A DNA stretch of 64,000 nucleotides from Sedimenticola hydrogenitrophicus (GCF_029017505.1 NZ_JAQGEI010000012.1:1-64000), one strand, 5' to 3'; shown: positions 1 through 8,694, counted from the first letter of the stretch. Made by a program: numbers and translations. The notes: generated from the sequence alone by a model not told the origin.

Positions 1-75
1 TGGCTCGAAAGAAATGGTCTCCGGCGGATTGGGCGGGCGGTTCGGGATTTGAAGGACGCTTTGGCGAATGAATGA
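1..75 (+). CDS. C-terminal end of an unidentified protein (cut by window edge)
   Basis: Reading from base 1 gives 24 open codons and then TGA. The peptide ends in ...DLKDALANE and has an ordinary, slightly charged composition. That is compatible with the tail of a gene entering from the left, but 24 codons are too few to identify a family or even to be sure the frame is coded. It runs towards the minus-strand operon that ends at position 112. Confidence 0.3.
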   Translation, partial: WLERNGLRRIGRAVRDLKDALANE

Positions 76-111
76 TGGGTTACGTTGTTCCTCCTCCACC
101 CATCCTACCGG

Positions 112-663
112 TTAATGGGCACGTAATCCCCGGAACAATTCTCTTCGCGATACCTCTTTTTGCCAGGGACAGTCGCGGCGCATCTTCTCCATGTTCTCAT
201 CGCGGGTGCGGATGACCCGGTTCCAGGCTTCGAATACGGCGTCGACGCTGTCGAATCCGGCCATGTTCAGGATCAGCGGCTGCAGCAGGTAGTGGCCGAG
301 GCGGGGGTGGTAGTTGAGGTGAGCCTGTTGGGGCTGATCCAGCAGTTGGAAATCCAGTCGCGGCCCCAGCACCAGGTAGTCGGCCTCGGCCCGCGCCTCC
401 GCGCTCCAGTCAGCGGGAATGCTCAGTGCGGGCGGTTGTATTGGCATCAGCACCCGCGACAGCATCCAGGGGGTGACCAGCAGCATTACCTGCCACTGTT
501 CCAGGGTGCGACAGGCGCGCAGTTCGAAGCGCAGTTTGTCGTTGCACATCGGGTCTCGTGCCATCACCTCCCGGTAGAGTGTCTGGTGTACGGCCAGCAC
601 CGCCCCCGGCCACTGCTCCGGTCGCTCGATGAATGGATGGGATGGTTGCCAGGTGACGTTCAT
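112..663 (-). CDS. HybE-family chaperone in a molybdoenzyme operon
   Basis: 183 aa, soluble, no signal peptide. The block around WQVMLLVTPWMLSRVLMP matches the characteristic TPWMLS...P segment of HybE, the chaperone that escorts the Tat-exported [NiFe]-hydrogenase-2 small subunit. The C-terminal SRRELFRG also resembles the end of HybE proteins. It overlaps the TorD-like gene by 4 bp and is the last gene of the operon. No hydrogenase subunit or maturation gene is visible here, so a role in folding or Tat proofreading of the molybdoenzyme or its ferredoxin is inferred. Family assignment is fairly secure; the client is not. Confidence 0.75.
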   Translation of the reverse strand: MNVTWQPSHPFIERPEQWPGAVLAVHQTLYREVMARDPMCNDKLRFELRACRTLEQWQVMLLVTPWMLSRVLMPIQPPALSIPADWSAEARAEADYLVLGPRLDFQLLDQPQQAHLNYHPRLGHYLLQPLILNMAGFDSVDAVFEAWNRVIRTRDENMEKMRRDCPWQKEVSRRELFRGLRAH

Positions 664-1193
664 GGTTGCGCCTCGAACAGGGCCGCGATCTTTTCCCCCA
701 GGTCACGATAGAGCCGCAATTCACTTTCGGATTGCAGATCGGCGGCGAAACGCCCGGCCCAGATTGCCAAGTGGTTGTTCCACAGTTCGTCCCATAGCTC
801 GGTGGCGTGTGCGTCCGGCTGTTCCAGTAACCAGGTGGCCGCCTCCAGTTCGGCCCCCAGGTAGTCGGCCGGGATGTCGCCGACGGCCAGCCCCAGGCGC
901 CGGTAGAGGTCGCCCAGTTGGGTGGTGGCAGTGCCGTGCATGCAACCGTGACGGTAGGCCGACTCGAACGGCGGGCAGGGTGTCCTGGGATAGCCGTTGA
1001 CGAACAGCCGGGTGTGCTCGCCCTGCCACTGGTCCAGGGGCAGGGCGGCGAGCTCGTCCACACCTGGCCTGAGCCAGGGGTGGTCGTCGGCCAGCACCTG
1101 CAGCAGTGCCAGGCTGTCGTCGGTGGGACCGGCGAGCAGCCCCGCCAGCAGCCGCAGCTGCCCCGGGTCCGCCGGTTTACCAGGGATGGGCAT
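660..1193 (-). CDS. TorD/DmsD-family molybdoenzyme chaperone
   Basis: About 177 aa, helical. The core has the TorD features ...EHTRLFVNGYPRTPCPPFESAYR... and a later ...ATWLLEQPDAHATELWDE... segment, typical of chaperones that bind the Tat leader of a molybdopterin enzyme and hold it until cofactor is inserted. An in-frame ATG lies 12 bp further upstream (1205), but the ATG at 1193 is preceded by a GGGGG Shine-Dalgarno-like stretch and is preferred. It overlaps the 3' end of the NrfD-like gene, indicating translational coupling. The likely client is the catalytic subunit encoded at the start of the operon. Confidence 0.85.
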   Translation of the reverse strand: MPIPGKPADPGQLRLLAGLLAGPTDDSLALLQVLADDHPWLRPGVDELAALPLDQWQGEHTRLFVNGYPRTPCPPFESAYRHGCMHGTATTQLGDLYRRLGLAVGDIPADYLGAELEAATWLLEQPDAHATELWDELWNNHLAIWAGRFAADLQSESELRLYRDLGEKIAALFEAQP

Positions 1194-2139
1194 AGACCCC
1201 CGCATACATGAAGTAGTGGCGCAGCAGGTAGCCGCCCGCCAGTACGAGTACCGAGGCGGTGACGATGGGCAGGCGGCCGGTCCAGCCCTTGATCACGCCT
1301 TTCAGTTCCAGCAGGAAGGGGACGATGAGACCCAACCCGATGAAGCCGATCAGCCAGCCCATGTCCTGCCACAGCAGCTGCGCCGAGCGGAACGCCGACT
1401 CGTTGCCCGCCGCCATGTAGTGGAAGAAGGAGAACAGAATCACCAGCTCGGCGGCGATCAGCATGGTGTCGGTGCGCTCGTAGAACACCTTCAGGTAGTA
1501 GTCGTCCTCATGCTTGATCACCAGGTTGAGCAGCAGCAGCAGGTAGGCCAGGGCGGTGGAGAAGGCCGAGACGGTGAACAGCAGCGGTACGCCCGGGTTG
1601 TGCCACAGGGCCACCGCCGGGAAGGATTGCAGCAGCAGGCCGGTGTAGACCGCCACGCCGATGCCGTTGATGGTGGCCAGCCAGCCGATGGTCTTGTGGA
1701 AGCGCAGGCAGCATCGGTTGGATAGCCGGTTCATCACCTTCAGCCTCAGCACGGCGCCCAGCAGCGGCAGCTTGCGCGCCCGCTCCGACTGCACCAGGTA
1801 GGGCAGGGCGTAGAACAGTCCCCACCACATCATCCAGATGATGAACTGGGTGCCCCAGGCGATCCATGAGTGGGGCTGGCGGAACAGTACCAGCGGGTTG
1901 ATCACGTGCAGCACCGCCCGGGGATCGAGCAGGTGGATGAACAGCATCAGCGAGCCGACGCTGAGCATGGCGATGCCGGAGAAGGCACCCCACAGCACCA
2001 GGGCGCGGTGGTTCTTCAGGTACATGTCGGTGAGAAAGGTGACCACCAGGGTGGCCGCGCCGAGACCGCCGAGGTAGAGGTAGACGGCGATCCACCAGGT
2101 CCAGATCTCCTGGGTTGTATAGCTCATGGTGACGTCCAT
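1177..2139 (-). CDS. NrfD/PsrC-family quinone-reactive membrane anchor
   Basis: 320 aa with about eight hydrophobic segments. The protein opens with TWWIAVYLYLGGLGAAT, the usual start of NrfD/PsrC/SoeC-type subunits. These integral membrane subunits exchange electrons between the quinone pool and the four-cluster ferredoxin, without heme. A GGAGGGG ribosome site lies about 9 bp before the ATG at 2139, and only 3 bp separate it from the ferredoxin gene. Together with the two upstream genes it forms a complete three-subunit CISM complex. Direction of electron flow (reductase or dehydrogenase) cannot be read from this subunit. Confidence 0.88.
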   Translation of the reverse strand: MDVTMSYTTQEIWTWWIAVYLYLGGLGAATLVVTFLTDMYLKNHRALVLWGAFSGIAMLSVGSLMLFIHLLDPRAVLHVINPLVLFRQPHSWIAWGTQFIIWMMWWGLFYALPYLVQSERARKLPLLGAVLRLKVMNRLSNRCCLRFHKTIGWLATINGIGVAVYTGLLLQSFPAVALWHNPGVPLLFTVSAFSTALAYLLLLLNLVIKHEDDYYLKVFYERTDTMLIAAELVILFSFFHYMAAGNESAFRSAQLLWQDMGWLIGFIGLGLIVPFLLELKGVIKGWTGRLPIVTASVLVLAGGYLLRHYFMYAGVYAHPW

Positions 2140-2142
2140 CGC

Positions 2143-2757
2143 TCAGCCCCTCCGTTTCAGATCATCGATGTAATAGACGTTGGGCCGGGTCCCGAGATGT
2201 GGCATCAAGGGACGGGCCACGCCGCGGGCAACCATCTGCGCCACCGGGTCGTTGGGGTCGTCCAGGTCGCCGAACTGGCGTGCCGAGCCGACACAGGTCT
2301 CGACGCAGGCCGGCTGCAGCCCCTGTTCCAGGCGGTGGTCGCAGAAGGTGCACTTGTCCATGCTCGGGCGGCTGCGCCGATAGGCCTCGCCGTAGAAGTC
2401 ACGTCCGGTCTCCACGTCGTCGTGGGTCACCTCCAGGCGCGCATCGTAGGGACAGGCCATGGCGCAGGCGCGACAGCCCATGCACAGCGCCTCGTCCACC
2501 TTGACGATACCGTTGTCCAGCTTGTAGGTGGCGCCGGTGGGGCAGACGCTCAGGCAGGGCGGGTTGTCGCAGTGGTTGCACAGGCGCGGGAAGAAGCGCC
2601 GGTGCACATCCTCGCCACTGCCGATCTCCTTGTCGTGCACATAGGTGCGCCACTTGTTTTTCCATACCGGCGTCTGGTTCTCCATGGCGCAGGCGGCCAT
2701 GCAGGCGTTGCAGCCGACACAGGTGTTGAGGTCAATGACCATGGCAAAGCGGGTCAT
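2143..2757 (-). CDS. Four-cluster 4Fe-4S ferredoxin subunit (PsrB/PhsB/TtrB type)
   Basis: 204 aa. Four cysteine groups are visible in order: CVGCNACMAAC, CNHCDNPPCLSVC, CMGCRACAMAC and CTFC...CVETC, the pattern of DmsB/PsrB electron-transfer subunits carrying four [4Fe-4S] clusters. There is no Tat signal of its own, so it is probably exported with the catalytic subunit. It begins inside the last 4 bp of the molybdoenzyme gene and is followed at once by the NrfD-like subunit. It relays electrons between the membrane anchor and the molybdenum subunit. Confidence 0.93.
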   Translation of the reverse strand: MTRFAMVIDLNTCVGCNACMAACAMENQTPVWKNKWRTYVHDKEIGSGEDVHRRFFPRLCNHCDNPPCLSVCPTGATYKLDNGIVKVDEALCMGCRACAMACPYDARLEVTHDDVETGRDFYGEAYRRSRPSMDKCTFCDHRLEQGLQPACVETCVGSARQFGDLDDPNDPVAQMVARGVARPLMPHLGTRPNVYYIDDLKRRG

Positions 2758-5546
2758 GCGACACCTCCCTTCTCATGCAGCTTGCTTACCTTGATGGTGA
2801 ACTCCTGGGAGCGGAAGCCGGCCACCACCGGCTCCACCCGGTAGGGAATCAGCTTGCTGGTGGCGGTGCCGAAACCGTAGGCCCGGGTCAGCTTGGGATT
2901 CTCCGAGCCGAACGAGGAGTGGATGAACAGGGTGTCGCGGCGGATCAGCCGGGTGACGTAGGCGTCACCCTCGGTCTGTTGGCCGGTGGCGGTGTTGCGC
3001 AACAGCAGCCGGTCGCCGGTACGGATGCCCAGCGCTTCGGCGCGGTCCGGGTGAATCCAGACGCCACCGTAGATCTCCCGCTTGAACTGGTTGATGGCCG
3101 CCAGCACCGGGTTGTTGCTGTTGGTGGAGGCGTAGGAGACGGTGGGCGTCTTGCCGTAGGTAAAATAGAACTCGTCACCCGCCAGCGGCATGTCCATCGG
3201 CGTGTCGGGCCGGCACTGGGCTTCGATGTGGCCACCTAGCACGTTGAAGTTGGGCAGCCGGTTGCCGCCCTGGCGCAGGGCGTGGAACAGCGGGGCGAAG
3301 AACTCCACCCGTCCCGACTCCGACGGCAGCGGCAGTTTCCGCGGCATGGCGGCGTGTTCCAGCAGCGCCTCGCGTTCCTGCTCCTGGTAGATGCCGCGCT
3401 CGCGCAGGGTCTGGTCGATCGCCTCCGGCGTGGTGTGCAGCCGCTGGGCGGTCTGCTCGAAGTAGACCTCGCGGCAGGCGGCGGAGAAGGCGCCGTGTTC
3501 CATTTGGGTGCGCTTCTGCGCGTAGCGCTCCTTGACCACCTCGGCGGGCAGACCGGTGAGCTTCTCCACCCACTGCAGCAGGCCGTACTCGCTGCCGCTG
3601 ATGATGTTGCTCATGCGCAGCAGGATGTCCGGCGTCTCCTCGGTGTCGTAGAGCGGGTCGATGGCGGCGTAGCGGGTGGTCAGCGCCAGGTCGTGGTTGA
3701 CCCCGTTGCCGTAGAGGGCCGGTTCGTCGCGCTCCAGGTAGCTGGAGTTGGGCAGGATCACGTCGGCCCACAGGGTGGTGTCCGCCGGTAGCACGTCGAC
3801 GGCGACCACCAGCTCCATGTCGGGGTGGCCGAGGATCTCCTTCCAGCGCGTGTCCGGGTAGTAGTGGCGCACCGGGTTGGCGGCGTTGATCAGCACCGCG
3901 CGGGTGCGGTAGGATTCGCCGTTCCAGCTGAGCGTGCCCTCCACCGACTCCTTGAGACCGGTATCGGCCATCACCGGCAGGGCAACATACTCACGCCCGG
4001 CGGCCCGTTCCTGGGCGCTGTAGGCCCAGGCCCAGCCGGGGCGTCCGTGGGGGAAGTTGTTGCCGTCGGAGAAGGTCTCCACCACGAACTTGGCGAACGG
4101 CATGCCGGCTAGGGCGGCGAACGGCGGACCGGCCGGTTCGCCCTTCTCCCGCGCCTCGATCATCTGCGCGGCCTTGTGGTGGAACTCGCCGCTCATGATC
4201 CAGCCGCCCTGCTTGTCGATGCCGCCGGTGAGCATTTGGATCATCGCCTGCACCCGGCGCAGCATCATCATGTTCTGGTAGCGGGCGCCGTGCCAGCCGG
4301 GATCGACGATGGCCGGGCGCGTGGTGCCGAACTCGAAGGCGATGCGGCGGATGGTCTCAGCGTCAATGCCGGTGCTCTTGGCTGCCCACTCCGGGGTACG
4401 TCCCTCCAGCTCGGAGAGCTGGGCCTGGAACACGGTGACCACCGGCTTGCCGTCGATCTCGAAACCGTCGGGGGCACGCAGCGCCGGGTCGACCGGATTG
4501 CCATCCACATCGCTGCTGTTGCGGTTGCTGTAGGCGGACAGGCTGTGGAGGCGCTCGGAGCCCTCGGAGAGTACTTGGGGGCGGCCTTCGGCGTCGGTCA
4601 GCGGTTGCCACTCGCCGTCGCTGTCGCGATAGAGCAGGAACGGCATGTTGGAGTGCTGTTTGAGGAACAGGGCGTCGTAATAGCCCTCGTCCATCATCAC
4701 CTTGAGCATCGCCAGCATGAAGTCGAGATCGGTGCCGGGGCGGATGGCCAGCCACTCGTCGGCCTTGGCGGCAGTCTCGGAGCGGCGCGGGTCCAGCGCC
4801 ACCACCTTGGCGCCACGCTTGCGGCCGGTGGCGAAGCGCACCATACGGCAGGTGGAGACGGCGCCGATGGACGAGTTGTTGGCCACGAACAGGATGTACT
4901 TGGCGTTATCGTAATCCGGCAGTACCTCGTCGTGGATGTTGAAGTTGCCGGTCACCATGTCGGTGCCGATGTGGCCGGTGGTGACGCAGTGCTGCATGGG
5001 CGAGGCGATGATATTGGGAATGGCGTTGGCCATGGCAAACGGTACCGCCCAGCTCATGTAGAAGACGCAGGAGGTCCAGCCGCCGACCATGGTCCACTCG
5101 TAGGGCTGGATCTCGGCCTTGCGGCTCTTGGCCTCGATGTACTGCCACGCCTCCTCCCAGCTGGCGGCGCGGAACGCCCACTCGCCGCGCTTGCTGCCCT
5201 CGACCCGGATCAGCGGCGTCTTCAGTCGGTCGGTGTCGTAGGTCTGGCGCAGGCCGGATTGACCGCGAGCGCAGATCTTGCCGCGATTCAGGGTGGAGTG
5301 GGGATTGCCGGCCAGCTTGGTGATGCGCTTGACGCCGTTGCGGGTCTGGGTGGTGACGCGCAGGTTGCACAGCGAGGAGCAGAAGTTGCAGATGCTGTAG
5401 CTGGTGCCATCGGCATCGGTGGTCTGTTCCGCGCCGCTCTTGCCGGCGAGCTGTCCGATGGGGGTGAGCAGGCCGAGGCCCGCGCCGCCATAGCCCGCCG
5501 TTTTGAGAAAGGCGCGCCGGTTCAGGCTGGGTAGTTTCCAAGCCAT
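2754..5546 (-). CDS. Tat-exported CISM molybdopterin oxidoreductase, catalytic subunit (Psr/Phs/Srd-like)
   Basis: 930 aa. The N-terminus carries a twin-arginine leader (NRRAFLK, residues 9-15, then a Gly-rich hydrophobic stretch). One [4Fe-4S] cluster is predicted from C53, C56, C60 and C92 (CNFCSSLC ... ICARGQ). The likely molybdenum ligand is C187 in MQHCVTTGH, so it is a Cys-ligand enzyme and not an Asp-ligand one such as SerA or NarG. Architecture, length and partners fit polysulfide/thiosulfate reductases (PsrA, PhsA), SrdA-type selenate reductases and sulfite-oxidising SoeA. The Tat leader argues against cytoplasmic SoeA. Substrate is unresolved. A GGGAGG ribosome site precedes the ATG. 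Confidence 0.88.
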   Translation of the reverse strand: MAWKLPSLNRRAFLKTAGYGGAGLGLLTPIGQLAGKSGAEQTTDADGTSYSICNFCSSLCNLRVTTQTRNGVKRITKLAGNPHSTLNRGKICARGQSGLRQTYDTDRLKTPLIRVEGSKRGEWAFRAASWEEAWQYIEAKSRKAEIQPYEWTMVGGWTSCVFYMSWAVPFAMANAIPNIIASPMQHCVTTGHIGTDMVTGNFNIHDEVLPDYDNAKYILFVANNSSIGAVSTCRMVRFATGRKRGAKVVALDPRRSETAAKADEWLAIRPGTDLDFMLAMLKVMMDEGYYDALFLKQHSNMPFLLYRDSDGEWQPLTDAEGRPQVLSEGSERLHSLSAYSNRNSSDVDGNPVDPALRAPDGFEIDGKPVVTVFQAQLSELEGRTPEWAAKSTGIDAETIRRIAFEFGTTRPAIVDPGWHGARYQNMMMLRRVQAMIQMLTGGIDKQGGWIMSGEFHHKAAQMIEAREKGEPAGPPFAALAGMPFAKFVVETFSDGNNFPHGRPGWAWAYSAQERAAGREYVALPVMADTGLKESVEGTLSWNGESYRTRAVLINAANPVRHYYPDTRWKEILGHPDMELVVAVDVLPADTTLWADVILPNSSYLERDEPALYGNGVNHDLALTTRYAAIDPLYDTEETPDILLRMSNIISGSEYGLLQWVEKLTGLPAEVVKERYAQKRTQMEHGAFSAACREVYFEQTAQRLHTTPEAIDQTLRERGIYQEQEREALLEHAAMPRKLPLPSESGRVEFFAPLFHALRQGGNRLPNFNVLGGHIEAQCRPDTPMDMPLAGDEFYFTYGKTPTVSYASTNSNNPVLAAINQFKREIYGGVWIHPDRAEALGIRTGDRLLLRNTATGQQTEGDAYVTRLIRRDTLFIHSSFGSENPKLTRAYGFGTATSKLIPYRVEPVVAGFRSQEFTIKVSKLHEKGGVA

Positions 5547-5994
5547 AGTGAAGTATCCTCCCGGGAACTTGTTTATCTCAGTTGCGTTAACCGGGCGTAA
5601 GCGATACTTCGCCTTCCAGTCCGGTGAAGGGCGGATACCTCGATTACGGCGATAGCCGGGTATAACTGCAACAGCTAAGTGTTCGTCTCGCCCCGTATTT
5701 CCTGGGGTCTTCTGATGATGAACGGCTAATTAGTAAGCGGCGGGGTGGGGGAGTGTCATTGACAATTCACAATAATGTAATCTTTGGAGAGGTTCCAGAA
5801 GTGCCACTGGGGGCGTTGACGGAGCCGGTGATTGCAGGTACGCAAACGGTTTGCGGCAGGGCAGCATAGGGTGAAAATCGGATGCCCGATCCAGTATCAC
5901 GGCCCCGGTTATACAGCCGCCTGGCGAGGAGCGGGGAACCTACCCTCTTCCCCGCCAGTCTCATCGGATAGGCGAACATGGAGGGGCAGGGGTC
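5547..5994. other. Divergent intergenic region, molybdoenzyme operon / dioxygenase
   Basis: 448 bp between two genes reading outwards, so it must hold both promoters. A TTGACA hexamer occurs at 5759-5764, but no good -10 box follows at the normal distance. No FNR-type TTGAT-N4-ATCAA box was found by eye. Nothing else recognisable. Confidence 0.5.
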
Positions 5995-6633
5995 ATGGCG
6001 AGCATCACGCGCAGGAGATTTGTTTTGATATCGGCAGGCCTGTTGGCGGTTTATACGGTACCGACCCTGGGCGCGTTGCGGCCACTGACGCCGCGCCAGA
6101 CCGCCGGTCCCTTCTACCCCAGGGAGTTGCCCCTGGATAACGACAACAACCTGGTCCAGGTGGCCGGTCATCAGGCGTCCGCCGGGGGGGAGATCACCGA
6201 CCTGCACGGGCAGTTGCTGGATCGCAACGGGCGTCCGTTGGGTGGCGTACGGGTGGAGATCTGGCAGTGCGATGTCAACGGCCGTTATCACCATCCGGGC
6301 GACCGGGGAGGGCGGCCGCTCGACCCGGGTTTTCAGGGTTTCGGCCACACCGTGACCGACAGCCAGGGCCGATACCGCTTCCGCACCATTCGTCCGGTGC
6401 CCTATCCCGGCCGCACACCGCACATCCATGTCGCGGTATTCCCGGCGGGCAGTGAACCCTTCATCACCCAGTTCTATATCGCCGGCGAGCCCCGCAACGC
6501 GGATGATTTCCTCTATCGGGCGATCCCCCAGGAGCAGCGTAAGCTGGTCACCGCCGATTACAGACCGGCGCAAGAGGAGGGTGTGCAGTGGACGGTCGAG
6601 AAGGACGTCGTCCTCGAGGTTACCCCCGCCTGA
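5995..6633 (+). CDS. Tat-exported intradiol ring-cleavage dioxygenase (protocatechuate 3,4-dioxygenase-like)
   Basis: 212 aa. The N-terminus MASITRRRFVLISAGLLAVY is a twin-arginine leader. The body is the intradiol dioxygenase beta-sandwich, with TAGPFYP, the GxVxxxxGxPxxGxxVEIWQCDxxGRY block and the PVPYPGRTPHIHV segment. The four non-heme Fe(III) ligands of the family are identifiable as Y98, Y137, H143 and H145. Such enzymes open catechol-type rings between the hydroxyls. An extracytoplasmic single-chain version is common in genomes without a complete beta-ketoadipate pathway, so the natural substrate is uncertain. It is divergent from the molybdoenzyme operon and stands alone. Confidence 0.85.
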   Translation: MASITRRRFVLISAGLLAVYTVPTLGALRPLTPRQTAGPFYPRELPLDNDNNLVQVAGHQASAGGEITDLHGQLLDRNGRPLGGVRVEIWQCDVNGRYHHPGDRGGRPLDPGFQGFGHTVTDSQGRYRFRTIRPVPYPGRTPHIHVAVFPAGSEPFITQFYIAGEPRNADDFLYRAIPQEQRKLVTADYRPAQEEGVQWTVEKDVVLEVTPA

Positions 6634-6748
6634 TCCGTTGGACGACGTATCCACGTATTACCGGGCAATGTTGCTGGTGGGGAAACTACGGTTCCCAACT
6701 GAAAACCATCCCCCGGCGTGCCCTGCCGGGGGATAGTTGATGATCTTG

Positions 6749-7534
6749 TTATTCTTTCACGATGTCCTTATAGGCGTGCCAGGAGGCATAGGCGACCATC
6801 GGGAAGCCGATGGCGAGCCCCACGTACAACGTCATGAAACCGCCAATAATCACCAGCACGATCAACCCGGCCCACATCAGCATCGGCGCCAGATTGAAGC
6901 GGAAGGCCTCGAAACTGACGCGCATGGCGCTCATCACATCCACGTCCTCACGATCCAGCAGCATGGGAACGGACACCACGCTGAGGGCGAAGACGCCCAG
7001 GGCAAACAGCGCCCCAACCAGCGTGCCGACTACCAGCATGGGCAGGTTTTCCAGTGAGAACAGGTAGGGGATGGTGTTTTCAATGGTGGGGGTGATGCCG
7101 CTACTCATCACCATGAAGATCAGGTTCGCCGCCAGAAACCAGGCGATGAAACAGACCACCATGGCCGCCCCCATGGTGCTGACCGCGAAGCTGTGTCGCC
7201 AGATGGCCCGTAGCGCGTGCATGAAATTGGCGGGTTCGCCCTGTTCGATACGACGACTCACCTCGTACAGTCCCAACCCGAGGGCGGGTGCCACCAGAAA
7301 AAATCCCCCAAGCAGCACCGGGATCAGGTAATACAGCCCCGATACGACAGTGCCCAGCGTGAGCAGGTAGCTGGCGATGGTGATCAGTACACCATAGCCG
7401 ATGCTGGTTGCCGGTGTACGCCGCACATCCCGCCAACCCGCCACCAGCCAGCGCCACGGCTGATCGGTGGAGATGTCCTCTACCTCAGCGATCTTCCGGT
7501 GGTCGGCATAAGTACTCAAAATGGTGTGGCTCAT
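6749..7534 (-). CDS. DUF2189-family integral membrane protein
   Basis: 261 aa with about six hydrophobic helices arranged in pairs. After a soluble N-terminus of about 25 residues (...DISTDQPWRWLVAGWRDVRRTP...) come the first helices and the GLGLYEVSRRIEQGE loop. The RDV and LYE.SR..E motifs are the signature I associate with DUF2189. These are conserved, function-unknown membrane proteins, often near respiratory genes. A clear ribosome site (GGAGG) lies 7 bp before the ATG. It is monocistronic and convergent with the dioxygenase. Confidence 0.8.
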   Translation of the reverse strand: MSHTILSTYADHRKIAEVEDISTDQPWRWLVAGWRDVRRTPATSIGYGVLITIASYLLTLGTVVSGLYYLIPVLLGGFFLVAPALGLGLYEVSRRIEQGEPANFMHALRAIWRHSFAVSTMGAAMVVCFIAWFLAANLIFMVMSSGITPTIENTIPYLFSLENLPMLVVGTLVGALFALGVFALSVVSVPMLLDREDVDVMSAMRVSFEAFRFNLAPMLMWAGLIVLVIIGGFMTLYVGLAIGFPMVAYASWHAYKDIVKE

Positions 7535-8397
7535 GGTTCACCTCCGCTGTTTGAGCGATGCAGGAATGACATTATCCACAAACCTGAGTATAGCAGTCGG
7601 ATATTGGCCGGGAGGTCGCTTCACGCGCGGTATCCGTCGGACGGACCCCCCCAGGCCGGAATCCCGGGATGCGCTTGGTGCAGCGCATCGGTCGCCATCG
7701 ATGGGGTTGGTTTGACACACCCCGTTACAGATCTATGGGAGTGGATGCCACCCGTAACCGAGCCGGCCAACTGTGGATCGTGGCTGGACTGCCGCCCAGA
7801 CGGTCCGGTGGCGGGTGACGCCAGATTGGATTAACGGGATATACCCGGGTATCAATCGACAGGTCCGGCGGTTTGGGAACGAATAGTGGTCAGTTCGTAG
7901 GAAATGAGGCACTATGAAGAAAAATCGCAGTAGAGACGATGGATAGCCTTCAGTAAGCAGGGCCGAAATCAGCCACATGGAAGACCTCCCTGCGCTATCA
8001 CCCCAATCAGCGGACCGCCGGGCAACTGGTAAAAAATAATTTATTATTAGTGGGGTTGGATGACCCTATCGAAAAAGGGGACGTTACACTTATCCCCTAT
8101 TCGGCAGCATTTTTCGGGCATCCACGCCGACGATACCGCAACTCTTGCCCCGTCATCTTCTCAATCTACTGGATGAACGGCTTTGCGCTGCATGGCAACC
8201 CTTTGTCAGCATTGCACCGTAATACTTGCTGTTTCTCCGGCTCATCACTTTCGGTCAGCCAGGCTGACCAGTCGCCTATGTGTTTAAATCGCGTACGCCA
8301 ATGCAGTAAATCAATTGTTTCCTGACTCGGTTTTTACGGGATTTTTTCGGTTCTTCTCAATATTGACAAGCGTCACGTGACAAATTACGCTTCAGGC
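7535..8397. other. 863-bp region with no supported gene
   Basis: Several short open frames exist on both strands, but none has a recognisable family or a convincing ribosome site. Base composition falls towards AT between about 8030 and 8370, unlike the flanking coding DNA, and the region ends at the higBA promoter. Together with the toxin-antitoxin genes this looks like a locally acquired or decayed segment. Confidence 0.4.
8363..8390 (+). promoter_or_regulatory. Putative higBA promoter/operator
   Basis: A TTGACA box (8363-8368) is followed 16 bp later by TTACGC (8385-8390). Between them lies the perfect 10-bp palindrome GTCACGTGAC (8372-8381). HigA-type antitoxins repress their own operon by binding palindromes in the promoter, so this is the natural candidate operator. 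The -10 box is poor. Confidence 0.4.
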
Positions 8398-8679
8398 ATG
8401 ATCAAGACGTTCGCGGACCGACTTACCCAAGAACTGTATGTAACTGGTAAAGCCAAGCGGTTTCCAGCGGATGTGGCCAAACGGGCTGCGCGTAAACTGG
8501 AGTACGTGGATTTGGCTGCGCGGTTGGATGATCTAAAGGTTCCGCCCGGCAATCGGCTTCATTCACTGGAAGGCGATCGAAAGGGGCAGCACTCGATCTC
8601 GATTAATGACCAATGGCGCATTTGTTTCCGGTTCGTGGACGGCGATGCCTATGATGTTGAAGTCTGTGATTATCACTGA
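8398..8679 (+). CDS. higB: HigB-type toxin (RelE/ParE superfamily mRNA interferase)
   Basis: 93 aa. MIKTFADRLTQELY, then ...KRAARKLEYVDLAARLDDL...PPGNRLHSLEGDRKGQHSISINDQWRICFRF. This is the HigB/GraT 'killer protein' pattern, a small RelE-fold ribosome-dependent RNase. The ATG at 8398 is chosen because it gives the standard HigB N-terminus; a GTG 21 bp upstream lies inside the operator palindrome. The antitoxin gene follows after 15 bp, in the toxin-first order typical of higBA. Confidence 0.9.
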   Translation: MIKTFADRLTQELYVTGKAKRFPADVAKRAARKLEYVDLAARLDDLKVPPGNRLHSLEGDRKGQHSISINDQWRICFRFVDGDAYDVEVCDYH

Positions 8680-8694
8680 AATGGGGCGAGAAAT

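Noticed and set aside
4176-5534. 452-codon plus-strand frame
   Set aside because: Antisense to the molybdoenzyme catalytic gene; composition is Ala/Gly/Val/His filler without motifs.
5767-6654. 295-codon minus-strand frame across the dioxygenase
   Set aside because: The plus-strand dioxygenase has a Tat leader and all four iron ligands; the opposing frame has no support.
7733-7978. 81-codon minus-strand frame in the gene-poor region
   Set aside because: Low-complexity translation, no Shine-Dalgarno sequence and no neighbours in the same direction; not supported.
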